From: Coffea arabica
Taxonomy: Eukaryota; Streptophyta; Magnoliopsida; Gentianales; Rubiaceae
Assembly: GCF_036785885.1 (NCBI RefSeq)
Contig: NC_092323.1
Location: forward strand, 10,238,501 to 10,302,500
Direction of reading: 5' to 3'
DNA length: 64,000 nt
In this document: positions 1 through 12,800 of the stretch, piece after piece
Position numbering within the stretch: position 1 is the first letter of the stretch
Layout of the letters: each line of letters starts with the position of its first letter
Translations under genes and position numbers: made by a program
The notes under the pieces: model-generated
Databases searched by the model: none
What the model was told of the DNA's origin: nothing
The model's input: the letters and a program-made list of their open reading frames with translations, nothing else

Positions 1-204
1 TTCTCGAGCCAAAACTCTAGCCCACAATATGTATAAAGTCCGCACCCAGCTAGCAACTAGGCTCGAGTATTCGAAAAGAGCGCCAAAACTACGTCGTTGG
101 TCTAAATTTCGCTTCAAAAAGTAGAGTGAGAGAGTTTTAAAAACCTGCGAGAGCGAAGAGGAAGAAAGAGAGTAGTGAGGCAGCGTCGGAGGAGAAGAGG
201 AGAT
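1..204 (+). promoter_or_regulatory. 5' leader / proximal promoter of the THEP1-like gene
   Basis: Upstream sequence of the first gene. The last 80 bases are rich in GA (GAGAGAG, GAAGAGGAAG), typical of plant 5' untranslated leaders, and run directly into the start codon at 205. No clear TATA box was identified. The true transcription start and distal promoter may lie outside the window. Confidence 0.45.
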
Positions 205-2344
205 ATGGCAGCGGCTGCTCCGGCGAAATGTTTTCTCGTTACCGGTCCTCCGGTAGTTTATACTCATTTCCAAAGCTCTCAATGCTTTTTTTTTTTTTTT
301 CTAGATAAGTTTTATGATGTTGAATAATTGGTGAATTTTTGTCCGCAGGGCGTAGGGAAGACGACACTCATAATTCGAGTGTTGGAAAGCCTAAAAACTG
401 CTTACCCAAACTTGAAGGTTCAAGGTTTCTATACTCGTAAGCGCTCTTTCTCTATCTATATTTCTTATTCTTATTTCGAGGGAAAAACGTAGCATTTGAA
501 AAACCTAGTCGAAATGAATATTTGAATTGAAAAAAGGTGAAATAAGAGAAGGAAGTGAGAGAGTAGGCTTTGAAGTGGTGACAGTCGATGGACGTACTGG
601 TCCTCTCGCTTCCAACAAAATCTCCAGGTATTATTTCGTCATTTTTTTTTCTCGTTTTTGTTTTTACTGCTTAGTTACCGTGACATTTTCTCGTCATTGT
701 TTGAGATGAACCGTATGTCATATTTGATTTTTTCTCTGAAGTGGAGAGAAGCAGTTGATCAGGCTCATTGCTATGTTTTTGTTTTGTCTGCATCAATTGT
801 TATGCTCGATTAGTTGAATTCTTTGAATAAGTAATGCGAGCTTCTGGATAAAATTAGTGTAAGATACTTCATTACTTCTGTATTAGCATGAATATTGTTT
901 TAAATTCTTATTAGCTCGAAGTTTTTGTTAAATTTAGAAATTTAAATTGAGTAGGTGACCTTGTTTAGCTCCTTCTTCTATTTCTTCTGATTTTGGCTGA
1001 GAATTTGTTGTTTATTCCTATGAAGAGGTGTGTGCAGGTGATTGAGAATTGTATTGTGTTTGCTCAAACAAGACATGTTTAGTAAGTTTTGGAAACATTC
1101 AAGTGATGCGGCTGTTAATTTCACTGTTTCTTTCTCTCTGTGGCTCTTTGGTTGTGGTTTGAGACTTTGTCCAATGTTCGCGAATTTTTAAGTAGTGAAG
1201 TAATGCTGACTTCCAATCTTCTTAAAGTGGATTCAAGGGAAGAATGGTAGAGAACCTGATAGGTTACTGAAGATTGTTTCTCTAGTTATATCTTTTGACT
1301 GACTCTGGCATTAGATGGATCTGCAGTTTGGCTTTGTCATTTTCAACTCTGTTCCGCATTTTCTTTTGAATTAGCTGTCTTTGGTTAGATGATCAAGCCA
1401 TTTGTTTTCCTGCTTTGTCTTTTGGAATGTTGTCATGTTTCTGACGTGGAGTGGGTGGTAATGGTGATTTGAATTTTTTTTGGCATTCTTTTGTCCTTAT
1501 TTTTCCATGGCAGCGCTGAGTCTCTTAGATGGCCTACCGTAGGGAGGTACAGAGTAGATGTGGCTTCCTTTGAATCACTAGCGTTGCCAGAGTTGCAGGT
1601 GGCTTAAATAACTGTCAAATCCAGATTTAAACTTGTATTTATTTTTTCATTAGATCTTTAGGTTTGATTCATTTGTTAAGTTTGCTTGCATTCTAAAAAA
1701 CTCTGTTTACTAATTGATGGAATTTTTATGACGATGATTTTTGTTTCATAGGTCAAGGAAGATACTGAACTTTTTATCATTGATGAAGTTGGTAAGATGG
1801 AGCTGTGCAGTTCCTTTTTCTTTCCTGCTGTACTAAGAGTCCTGCAGTCAAATATTCCACTCTTGGCTTCTATTCCCATACCAAAATCTGGCAGAGATAT
1901 ACCTGGAGGTTTGTGTTTGTGGACCTCTAACTATTTTACTATAGTTGCATGCACCACCTATTTGGAGCTCATTGCTGGAATCAATTATCTATTGATTTTA
2001 ATCATACTTGAAGCCCAAATATTGGTGCTATTTTTCTTCAGATGATAAACCTAATAGGCATATTGAATGGGCTTAGAATCTGTAAAACCGTAAGACGAGT
2101 CTTTCCATCTTTCATCTTAAAAAATTAAAAAGGTGGGAAAGAAATAGTAGCACTTTTTGGCCAGAACTAAATTGATTAATGCATCTCTTTGTTATTGAAG
2201 CATAACTATGCTGTCTGTAAATTTACAGTTGCAAGGTTGAGAAATGAACCTGGTGCTACTGTTTTTACGTTGAGTAAAAATAACAGAGATGCCATGAAAG
2301 AGCAGATCTATTCCCATCTGACAGACTTGCTACCTAAGCTGTAG
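205..2344 (+). CDS. THEP1-type nucleoside-triphosphatase (cancer-related NTPase family)
   Basis: Six exons, 205-252, 349-436, 537-627, 1514-1598, 1752-1908 and 2229-2344, all with GT-AG introns and consistent phase, encode 194 aa. The family hydrolyses NTPs to NDPs in vitro; its cellular role in plants is unclear. The P-loop GPPGVGKTT is at residues 14-22 and is split by intron 1. A Walker B-like DEVGKMEL lies in exon 5, followed by the family-typical stretch around SIPIPKSGRD. The C-terminus holds a short helix ending LLPKL. Length matches the usual roughly 190-200 aa of this family, so the gene looks complete. The start codon is chosen because the P-loop begins only ten residues later, as in homologues. 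It is convergent with the tomosyn-like gene downstream. Family assignment rests on recognising the motif pattern; no alignment was run. Confidence 0.9.
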
Positions 2345-3874
2345 ATGTCTTGACATTACGGTACTCATACTGCCAGTACACACTTAAAATTTTGAAGATA
2401 TTTTCTTTAGCTGCTTCTTTTGTTTTGGAATTATTTCTTTGTGTGGAGTATGACAGAAGCATTCACTTAGCTGATAAAGCAATTTTATGCCTTAAATTAT
2501 TCCATCTGCATTAAATGCATAAACCATATTGTGTGCTGGATACTCTTCCAATGTGCTTCCTGCCTCGAGGGTCTTTTGTTTGAGATAGCCATGTATGTGG
2601 TTGCTGAAAATGCATAAGCCAACTGTTGTCCTGGGAAAATTTTTATAAAATTTTTCAGATGTGATTCTGTAGTAATTAATTGAGGTTCATTCAGTTTTTA
2701 TTGCCTTGCATACTATCTTCTTCTTAGAAAAGCTTTATGTAAGATCAAACTGGTATCTATTTTTGTAAAGTATTGGAAAAATGGAAGTATCAGCAACTGC
2801 CAAGTTTTCGTAAAAGTATGCGGATGCTTTTCTTTGTACTTCTACTCCGTGTAGTAGTTTGACTCGGAGAGCAACTTTCTGGTGTGTTGGTGGAGATTGG
2901 AATTACTAGTTCAAGTATCCTTCTCTCTTTTTGAGGGAGTGTAACTAGTTTCTGCTGTTGTTTTTCTTGCTGTTTTACTATTACTGCTAAGAAACCTTTT
3001 AGAAAGCTTGGGTATAGGAAAGCCTTTGTCAGTTTGAATCAGAAATGGGAGAGGTGAGAAAGCGTTCCTTTTTGCTTTTTGTTCATTTGGCACTTGATTT
3101 CAAGTTTGACTTGCCTTTTCTATAATTTATTTTGGTATCTTTGTGTCACTCACTTGGGCCTGAAATCGCCTTTTCTCTTTAAGCATAATTGTCATCATAC
3201 CGTCACCAAAACTATAGCTTTTTGGCGTTCTAGCTGTAATTTGGCATTGGAGCCGAACAAAGTTTGATTGCTTTAAGAGGTACCCCGCCATTCGAGAAAC
3301 TACATCAGTACAGCATGTCTTTTGACATATATGCCTGGCATGTCGTTATTTGATGATTGACTGATTAAGGAACCCATTGGAGCCCAGCAATTTCATTTTC
3401 AATACCACAGCCACAATAGGTGCCCATGGGCTTGAAATGATTTGAGTTCATATGAAAGCTGAGAGATGTTAAAAAACAATTCTAAAGAAGGGAAGTAATG
3501 AAATTTGAGGATTTAGCGTATTTTGGCTGGTATGGTTCTTCAGGGTAGACCAAATGGTCCAAATAAAGTTCAGTTTACGTGACAAAACAGTGAACCTTTA
3601 GAAAGTAAAAAAGAAAAATATAATCCTCATTAATTTACAGGAAAAAGATATTCATTTCTGTAGAAAAAAATGCATATAAATACAATTGACCCAAAAATCT
3701 ACCTAGGTAAACCATTTCAACAAATACAAGCAGCGCACTCCTTGGTCAGGGTTTTTAACAAATTAGAATGGCTGTACAAGCAAAAGAACTAGTGAAAAAC
3801 AAATGGAAGGTTGGAAAATAGAAAAAATAATCCAACACTTTGGTAAAATATATTTACCAAATGATTAGAAAGGA
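2345..3874. other. Convergent intergenic region and 3' untranslated ends
   Basis: Lies between the stop codons of the THEP1-like gene (+) and the tomosyn-like gene (-). It should hold both 3' untranslated regions and polyadenylation signals. Short open frames here have no family features. No repeat or RNA gene was recognised. Confidence 0.5.
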
Positions 3875-6800
3875 TCAACTTCGTTTGTCATTTTCAGTAA
3901 ATCGCAAAACTTCTTTGGCCATAGAGGAAAACGATCTGGCGGTGTCCTGCATCTCGGAAGATTTCAAACCTATCCCCTGCATGATAAAACAAATTTGTCT
4001 TAGTTTCTGGTTAAATCCTAGATGCTTGCGTTAAACAGGTTTCAGATTGTTGGGATTAAAGGTGACCTGTTTTGGCACCAAACCATTCTATTGAAACTAA
4101 GCTTGTAATATCTTCATTTGTCAACAGTTCTCCATAATCTAAATCATCTAAAAATTATTTGGTATAAGGGAAGATGATCCTTTAAAGGTTCTCTTGGCAG
4201 AAAGGTATAGTCAGGAATATCTCATCTGAGACTGTTTTAGGAATTCCGCAAGAGAAGATTTAGTGATATAAGTAATGCTACCAATTTCGATATATTGATG
4301 TTTAAGGAAATATAACGACCTGAATTTATGAGAAGAGTCCATTACTAAAGAATTTGAGCAATTTGCAAAAGCTCGAGAATTATTTACTATAATGTGCTTT
4401 TAGTGCAACATTTATAATGAAAAGACTAGATATCTTTACGATTGAAATGTTTTTCTCTTGAGATAGATTAACGGAAAATAGAGAATGCCATTTTCTATTT
4501 TAAGCAACTTAAGGCCTGTCTATGTAAGAACTAACTTGTATTACTAAACAATAGTCTCTTTGCTTTTTCATAGGAATCGGTTAACCATGAAAGGCTCGCA
4601 GGCTAGCTCAGCCTTCATTTGATCCTCTCTACAATCTAGTAAAGGCCTGTGTGAATATTGAAAGGAGGGACAGTGAGACAATACCTGCAACTTCTTCAAA
4701 TTCTCAGTCAGCTTTGTTTTCGCAACAGTTGCAACACACGGTTCCTGCACAGAAAGAAGGAAAGAGAACGTTTTAGGTTTTGATGCACCTTTTTTGGTAC
4801 TTCGAAAATAGCTATATGCAGCTTATTGTCCCAAGGCAAGAAAATTCTTCTACTTTCTTCAATCATTTTCACCTTGGTGAAAATCAAATTTCAGCTTATA
4901 CAAAAATCTGTGATTTATTAGCAGTTGAAGGCCCCATGATTCTAGTATTCTTCATTGTCATTATCATCCAAAATCTAAGTATCTGACAATGACAAGTTTA
5001 TCAAGCATCATTATTTAGCAGCATATTTTAACTATGGATACTTACACCAGTGGATGTGTATCCATACTTTTTCTTTATCTGGTCAACAGAATCACCCTTC
5101 TCGTCTTGCATCACTTCATTTGTTGACTTTTTATCGGTCTTTACCTTCATATGTTTAAATCTGCCTGCAAATTGAAGATAATGAACGCCATTGTCTTACT
5201 AGAAATATATACAAAAGTTAACACTCATCTGCGACAACAATAGGATGGCAAACTGGACAGATTAAAAAGGGAATTCACTCAGAAGTGATGTGAGATGTAC
5301 TTTAACCTTGTAGGCTACAATCTTGGAATAAAAGTCCTTACAATCCTAGATGACTATAGTCGTGACATAATGCATGAAACTAAGAAAAAAGCAACAAGTA
5401 AAGAAAGACGTTCATCCTGAAATCACAGGCAGACTAACCTTTAAATGTCTGAAACGTATCTGCCAAATTCTGTTTGTTTAGAGCTGCCATTACTCCATAT
5501 CCTTTCTGCTTCTCACCAGGATCTTCAATGTCAATATCATCTTTTCAAGCGCAAAACATGTGATTATGGTTGGTTGCGTTAATGACTCAGTGTAACAAAA
5601 CATGCACACAACAAAGAGCAAACTAGATGTTCATAAAGGACAAAATTGTGAATAAGGCACAGCAGAAATAAACTCAAAAGCACCAGTGTCGAACTAATGT
5701 ATTCAACAGCCGCTGGTGTTGGTACAAATTAGCTTTTTCCTTGAGAAGAGGCATATTAATAAAATAGTTTAAAGGAAGTACCTATGTCCAGATCAGTGTC
5801 ATCTTTGCCCGCACTCTTTTCTTCACTATCTACTTCTTCCAGAAAGTTAGCAACTGAGAAGATAGTAGACAATGCTTCAATACTTTCTTTTGCATCTTCA
5901 ACTTCAACATCTGTCTCGCTCTTTGCTTTAGTCCCCTTAATATCTTTAATAACAGATCCGAATAAACCCTGTTGCTCCAAGTTTGACAGACAGTGGTTCA
6001 GTTTCTACACTTAACAGTCTTGGGGCAGTTCAGGTAGTTTCAAAATGTGTACCTTCTTCTTTTCTTTATGAATGATGTGCGAGGATTCTTGTACAACCGT
6101 TAGGTCATGTGAATGGACTTGGGAAGCATCATCCAGAAACCTAGATAGCAGATGAGATCATCACAAAGGAAAATCACCACAGATCAGCCTGTTTGATTTC
6201 CCCACATTTTATACATGGGAGGTCAGAAAGTACTTCCTCCTACTGCCATACGGAATCATTCCCATATTCTAACAGTGTGGAGGTTAGATTAAAGCGAACA
6301 GAATAGGCATTAGTAATCATTCCCGGAGTCAGTAATGCCTTTTACCTGTAGATATCCTTTTGGAGTGATACTGAGATAAAAAATGCTTCCTGATCACCTT
6401 CCACCTGCAAAATTGTGGCGTTATAAGCTTGAATGAGGTATAGAATATCAAACAACTGAAGCAGCTTAGAGATATTAATATACCAAAATCATGTCACCGT
6501 TGACTGAGAAGCACACTAAAGTGTTAGAAATTGAGTTCTGCTTTGGAATTGAAGGTCTGACGCCTCTCACAGAAGTTTCCTTTAGAAGAGATAATTCTGG
6601 CAAGGATCTGAATTTAAGTACATAAGTATTTCGTGATCTAGACATGTCAATCAGAACTTGGAAAACATTACAAATTCATATATGCAATTTAGTAGAAACC
6701 ACTCTTTTCCTTCTCATACGTGTACAACTATTTCCAAAAGTAACAATTAGAGCAACAAAATAACTTATCCTAGCAGCAAAATTGATACATCCTCTCTCAA

Positions 6801-9800
6801 TCAACTGCAAGTATTCAATATTGCAGGTAAAGTTCATAGCCATTATGCCAACTGACTGTGGAACAAGGATGGTATTCATGTACACAACTAATGTAACTAG
6901 AGTAATTGATGGAGCAGAATTAGAAAGAAGAAACACCTGATCTCGATCTTTCCACTCGAAAATAGAAGAATCAACCCTGAACCAGGACTTTCAAGAATTG
7001 ATGCCCAGCAACAAGAAGAGGAATGGAACTTCTTCTTATTGTGCACCTTCTTAATACCCTAAACAAACAAAAACAACATTTGCCAAAGATCAGAGGAAAG
7101 CAGATCAAGTACCTTCTCCATGCGTTACATGTACCTAATGATGACATGTTTTCTAACCTGTAGAATGTGAACCAAGGAGTAGACATAAACAGCTTTCTCA
7201 GAGCAAACCACCACTACTTGTTGCTTTGATTGTAGACTGTCAAAATTCCCCTTGATAGTTTCTGTTCTTTCTGATGTGTTAGGACACCTACCAGATACCT
7301 CCAGTCCATCTGTAAAGATTTCACAGGGAAGGAAAGAGATAAAACTTGACTGATTTTAAATGCTGCCATGAGCTGAGCAACATCTCAAGGAAAACAGGAA
7401 CAAAAGAAAGAAAAAACTTAATAACAAATTACCCAAAATCTGCATGTACAAAGCTCTAGAAGGTTTCTTAGGACGTATCATGTTAGTGTTGAGAGTATTT
7501 CCTGATTCAGTCTCGAGTGCTACCACAGAAGAATCCTTAGTTGCAGCAACCAAAACATTCTTTTCAAAACCATGCAAGCTGCAAGTTACAGATTGCAAAG
7601 AGATTATTCCTGTACTGAGTTCACTTGCAAAATGTCTCTCATACAACAAAGTCGGTCCCTCAAGATTAATCAGGCAAACCTGTATAAGACGTTAAAACCA
7701 AAAAAAAAGAAGAAAAGTTAGCATCTTCATTTACATAGTTAAAAAATAATGACAAAAATATATCTGAATTAATCAAAATCTTTCCTAATCATTATGCATT
7801 AAATGAGTAAAAGTATACAGTACATTCTTCCTGATAGTGTTATTTGTCTAAAGGGTGGTCACTGTTACTAGCACACCCAAGTCCAGTGCACCGTTCATAT
7901 TCTAAGTCAGAAAGTCTCAAACTTATCCCCGTTATCATCCATCATGCAACTCCTCCTCACACATTTACCATACAAAATAAGTAAACCATACTCTTTATCC
8001 ATTCATAAATTCTGAGGAACTATAGACAACAATGTAAATATTCAAAATTAGATGCCAATAATCTGAATATAGGAGAGGAAAGCATACATATCCTTGATCT
8101 GTCCCAACTGCAAGATATTTAGCATTCTGGCTTGAGTTTATGAAAAGTACAGCTCCATTAACCTGCAGAAGTTTAATACTCTGGATGACGCTTCCCTTCT
8201 TTGAAACTCCTGGCAATGAGCACATGCAAAATCGTTAGAAGATATGTGTGATTTTTGGAAGCTCAAGTACAGTTGGAGTGAGCATGAATGAAGACGAATT
8301 TGACTAAATATACAGCTTATGGATCAAATAAACTCATGGGCCTAGTAAAAAAACTGTTAGGTAGAATTTGCCATTTCTGTTGAAATTTTTTCCAGCATGC
8401 AATTTACAAATTAGAATCTTTAACAAGCAACTTAGATTTGATGACATAATGGCTCCTAGGCCATTGTGAAGGAAGCTGCTTTGTGGTAAATGTTTGGGAC
8501 GTGTAGACTGATGTTTTCTTCTACTGAGGTATATTAGAATGGTTTCTCTAGTTCAAACCTACAATGTATGACATGACAAAAGATTCAGCTAAAAATATTC
8601 CCAGCAACATCTCTAATACCTTGCAGGGACAAGAAACTGGTTTCTGGGGCAAAAAGCTCAGGTTTAAATTTATACATCCGTATCTGCATAAAGTGCATGA
8701 TGAAAGCTTAGAATCAACATGAAAACAAAAGTGGATATCTTTCTTTTGTCAATTTCATGAACAAAAAGACTTTACCAGTCCACCTTGATCGCCAGAAACA
8801 AAGATCTGCAAATCACTAGTGCAATACAGTGCTGTCAGTGGTACACCACTTAGAGAAGTATCTTCCTCACTCTGCATATGATCAGTCGCTTTGGAATTAA
8901 GAAAAGCTAGAGGAGAGAGGAGATGAAATACATTATAATGTTGAAAGAAGAAAAAAGTAAAGCAGTCCGACGTTCTCAGCAGTTACATGTCAAGCCCATC
9001 TGCAGATGTTAAACATGATGATTCATTGAAGTTTAGTAGAAAAACTTCTTCTATGATTGAAATTTGGAGGGCACACCCTTCTGTAAGGCATATAGAATAA
9101 AGAGATACAAACTCTTTGTCATAACAGGAATTGTCAAATAGCACTTCATAGTTGAGGGAACAAGTGAGGAATGTCGGAGGTTTGGCTCCTCCTGCCAACT
9201 AAGGGTTATTTCTCAAACTGATCCATCAACTTACTGCTTCCCCAGAAGGGGAAAGGAAAACAAGAGGGGCACTTGACTATCTTCTTGAAGGAATCTAAAC
9301 TGAAAGCAGAAGTATCATATACTGTATGAAATTACCTGCTGAGTTACTGATAGAATTGGACGCATGAGTGGGCAAGAAACATCCCATATTCTTATGGCTC
9401 CATTGTCATGTCCAGTTATATATAAGTTCTTCGCCTTTGAAAGCCCCCTAGGTTGTGTTGAGTTTGAGCTCGTTCCATCTTTTTGTGTTGTCTCAAATGG
9501 AAAAAGTGGTAATATGTCTTTTGCTAGTGAATCATAGTCCTAAACATTTTCAAAGAAGTCAAATTGTTGAAAATTAAGCAAGGAGGAGAAAAAGAAGTAA
9601 CATAACTCAGTCACTACCTGATCCTTCAAGTATAGGAGATGTGGGTTATCTTGCACGAATCTTGCGACTGTGATACTTGTATCAGCAAATGGCAATTTCA
9701 CCTTTATCTCCTTTGGAAGTGATGGGGAGGACTTGGATTGGCACTGTAATAGGTACCTTTCAATGAGGTAATCGTCATAGGTGTATATATGACCTGACTT

Positions 9801-12800
9801 TCCAAGCAAAAGGAGAGAGTTGTTCTTTTGCTTGCATTGTGGATTAAAGCTCGATACTATCTCCAGATCAATAGGAGATTCGTGGGTATGGAGCCCCAAT
9901 TTGATTGTACGGGATTCAATAGTATCATTGAGTAGAACTACCTGCAGATTAGCACCAAGTTAGTTCAAAAATTAAATAAAATCAACTAACAGGAGAGCTA
10001 ACATAATCATCAAATGAGTCCAGAATTAGAGAATCCTTCAGAACAAAAGTTGTGGGTTCAACATGGTTCACTGACTCTCATAGTTAACTTTGGGATAACA
10101 AGATGCCTTACTATTATATTGACAAGCACCCTCCACAACAGGTGTGGAGAAATTTATGCTTTTAATCAACAGAAATATTGAAATTAGTACGACTTGTCAT
10201 TGACTAGTGTTGTCCCATATTGACAACTGAGAGTGCAGTAGATTAATTCGAAAGCTAAATAGTCTGATGAACTGAAAATGTTTTTGCATGACTTCCCTGC
10301 TGTCACAATGGAAGTCACATTTTTGTTTACTGGTAACAACATGAGCACTTAAGAAGAAATCCTATATTCAAGATCACGCAATGGCAGCATCCCCGTGCTT
10401 TAAATTTGCTATTAATGAAAACTCAAGTATACACCTTTATGAGTAAGACAAAGACTCTTATAATAACTTGTGAAATCACAATTTTCAGAAAGGACATTGG
10501 ATACCCCAAAAAAAAGAAAAAAAAAATGAAAGAAAAGGAAATGTTACTTGTAGCAAGTTTGCTGAAGCATAGTCAGAGCTTCCTATAACATATAATCGAC
10601 TTGCTTTTCCATCTGCATGATCCCACCTTAACTTTGCAATAGGTATTTTGTCCAGTTTGTATCCAAGATTTAGTTTAATAAGTGGACCATTTTGAGCATA
10701 AGGGTCCTTCTCTTTTGTTTGTTCAACTTTTGAGTGCAAAGGAGCTGGAATACTCCACATGAAAATCTCTCCATTGCTGTATCCCACAACTACTTTGCTT
10801 CCAAATGGGCAAGCCCAAGTTGCTGCAGTCACTTTCTTTGTTTCATGGGATGTTGCTTGCAATGTTGTCCCACCAGCCGTGAAAATGGCTTTGCTATCTT
10901 GGATGTCCCATAATGTCATAAAACCATCAGTATAAATGATAAGAACCCTGCATCAAAATCAAATTGTTGGGGAAAAAAGCCCACAGAGAAGTTGACAAAA
11001 TAATGAGAGTCCAAGAGTAAAGTAAATCAGTTTGTCTATTTCCATATCAAATTCTACTTCTTACAGCTACTTGTGTTTCTGGTGAAATAACCTTACCTGA
11101 TATACAATTTAGAAAGGAATTATACAAATGGATGCAGATAACGATAATTGCGGAAAGAGCACTCACAGTGAAGGATGATGTTAACTCTCTTTGTTTTTTC
11201 TATTCTGAATTTTATGATTAGATGCTGCCTTATGCATGTAAGTAATTACTTTGCTACGGCATTTGAACGAACAAAATGGTACCTCTTACTTTCCGCTGTA
11301 GGTTGAGGCAGTATATGAATGACGGCAATATCAGCAGGAACTTGACCTGAATTCCCTGTAGGAAGGTTAGTCATCAGGATTTGTGCATGATAGATGCTGT
11401 TGCATCTTCTCTTACTACAAGGTATTGTTAATTCCTCTATGTAGCCGACTAAATTAATTGTTGATTACTTTGTTTTCCCACTCTCAGGTAGTCTTTTTCC
11501 TCCACTGGCCAATCTCAAATATTCATAACCACAAAACCAAAAAAAAAATATATGTATACATATGACTATAACACTGTAAAAATCTGAGAAAGTAGACAAA
11601 AAAGTATGTAGTACTATATCAAAGAAACTGTTATTCTCTCACCGTGGGATGCTGAGAGTGGTATATGGTACTTCATCTGCTCTATAATAGTTGTCTCTTG
11701 ATTAACCTTGAAAACGGAAACATTACCAGCAGAATCTCCAAAATACCTGCCATATACTTTATAATCTTTAGATCAACTAGAGTCTTAAGCTATTGATAAG
11801 GTATGCTATTAACTACTGAGTTGCATCGAACGTTGTATAACTTACATGTATGGAGCATGAAACATGGATGTACAAGAGGTGATTTCCTTTTTGAAGTCAT
11901 GAATATAAGACAAGCACCTCTTTTCTAGATCCCAGACCTACATAGTGCTTAAACTAGTAAAGACTACGTACTGCTTAAACTAGTAAAGATTGCAAGTTAC
12001 TATCAACAAAGGAAATACAGGAAAAGAAACAGCCTACAAGCAGAACCAAAGTTTCTCCTGACTTGATAATCTCTTAAAGCTTTACCAGACAAAAGCAAAA
12101 CAACTTGTAAAGGATCTCAAAATTGGTCAACTTGCCTCAATGTGATTATTGGAATTTGTGTTTACAAGGATTTCTTGGTTCTCGATGAACTGCAGGACAA
12201 GAAATATAGGTCAAAATAAGTTGCAACACTTTCCAAACCAGGGGAAAGGATCGGTTCATGTAAATTATCACATGAAGTAGAACACATGCTGGAGGGCCAA
12301 TAGATATACATACTCATGGTTCTAATAGCAACGTCAATGATCAATATCTCTCACCACAGTCGGAAAAAATTATGAAAGCTGAAAAGCACGCTATAGGTGG
12401 ACTACCTGCAGAAATTTGCTTGGCAACAATTCAGGAGATTCCAACAAGGCCTGGCTGCCATTTTTCCCAAATAATTTAATCCGACCATCCCTGCAAATAT
12501 TATGACAATTGATTTAATTAGTAACAGACTCAGACGTGACAAGTCAAGCATCACTATAATGGGCTAATGGTGCAATTTGGGATCTTCTAGCCTAATGCTG
12601 GACATCAAATGTCAAGTACAAGAAAAGATGAACTCTTCAGAATAACGAGGTTTGCAAGGATAATATCATGCGGAAATCTGCAAATCCATTGTCCCACATA
12701 AACTTATTATAGTACTAAATCAAACGCATTTGTGTATTTTCACACTCAAAATGTTTAAAAAGTAAAAGCATTAGTAGATTTAATCGGTCAGTAAATGAAT

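Noticed and set aside
8983..9198. 71-aa minus-strand frame within the tomosyn-like gene
   Set aside because: It is intronic between exons 8776-8871 and 9336-9539, which join in phase without it.
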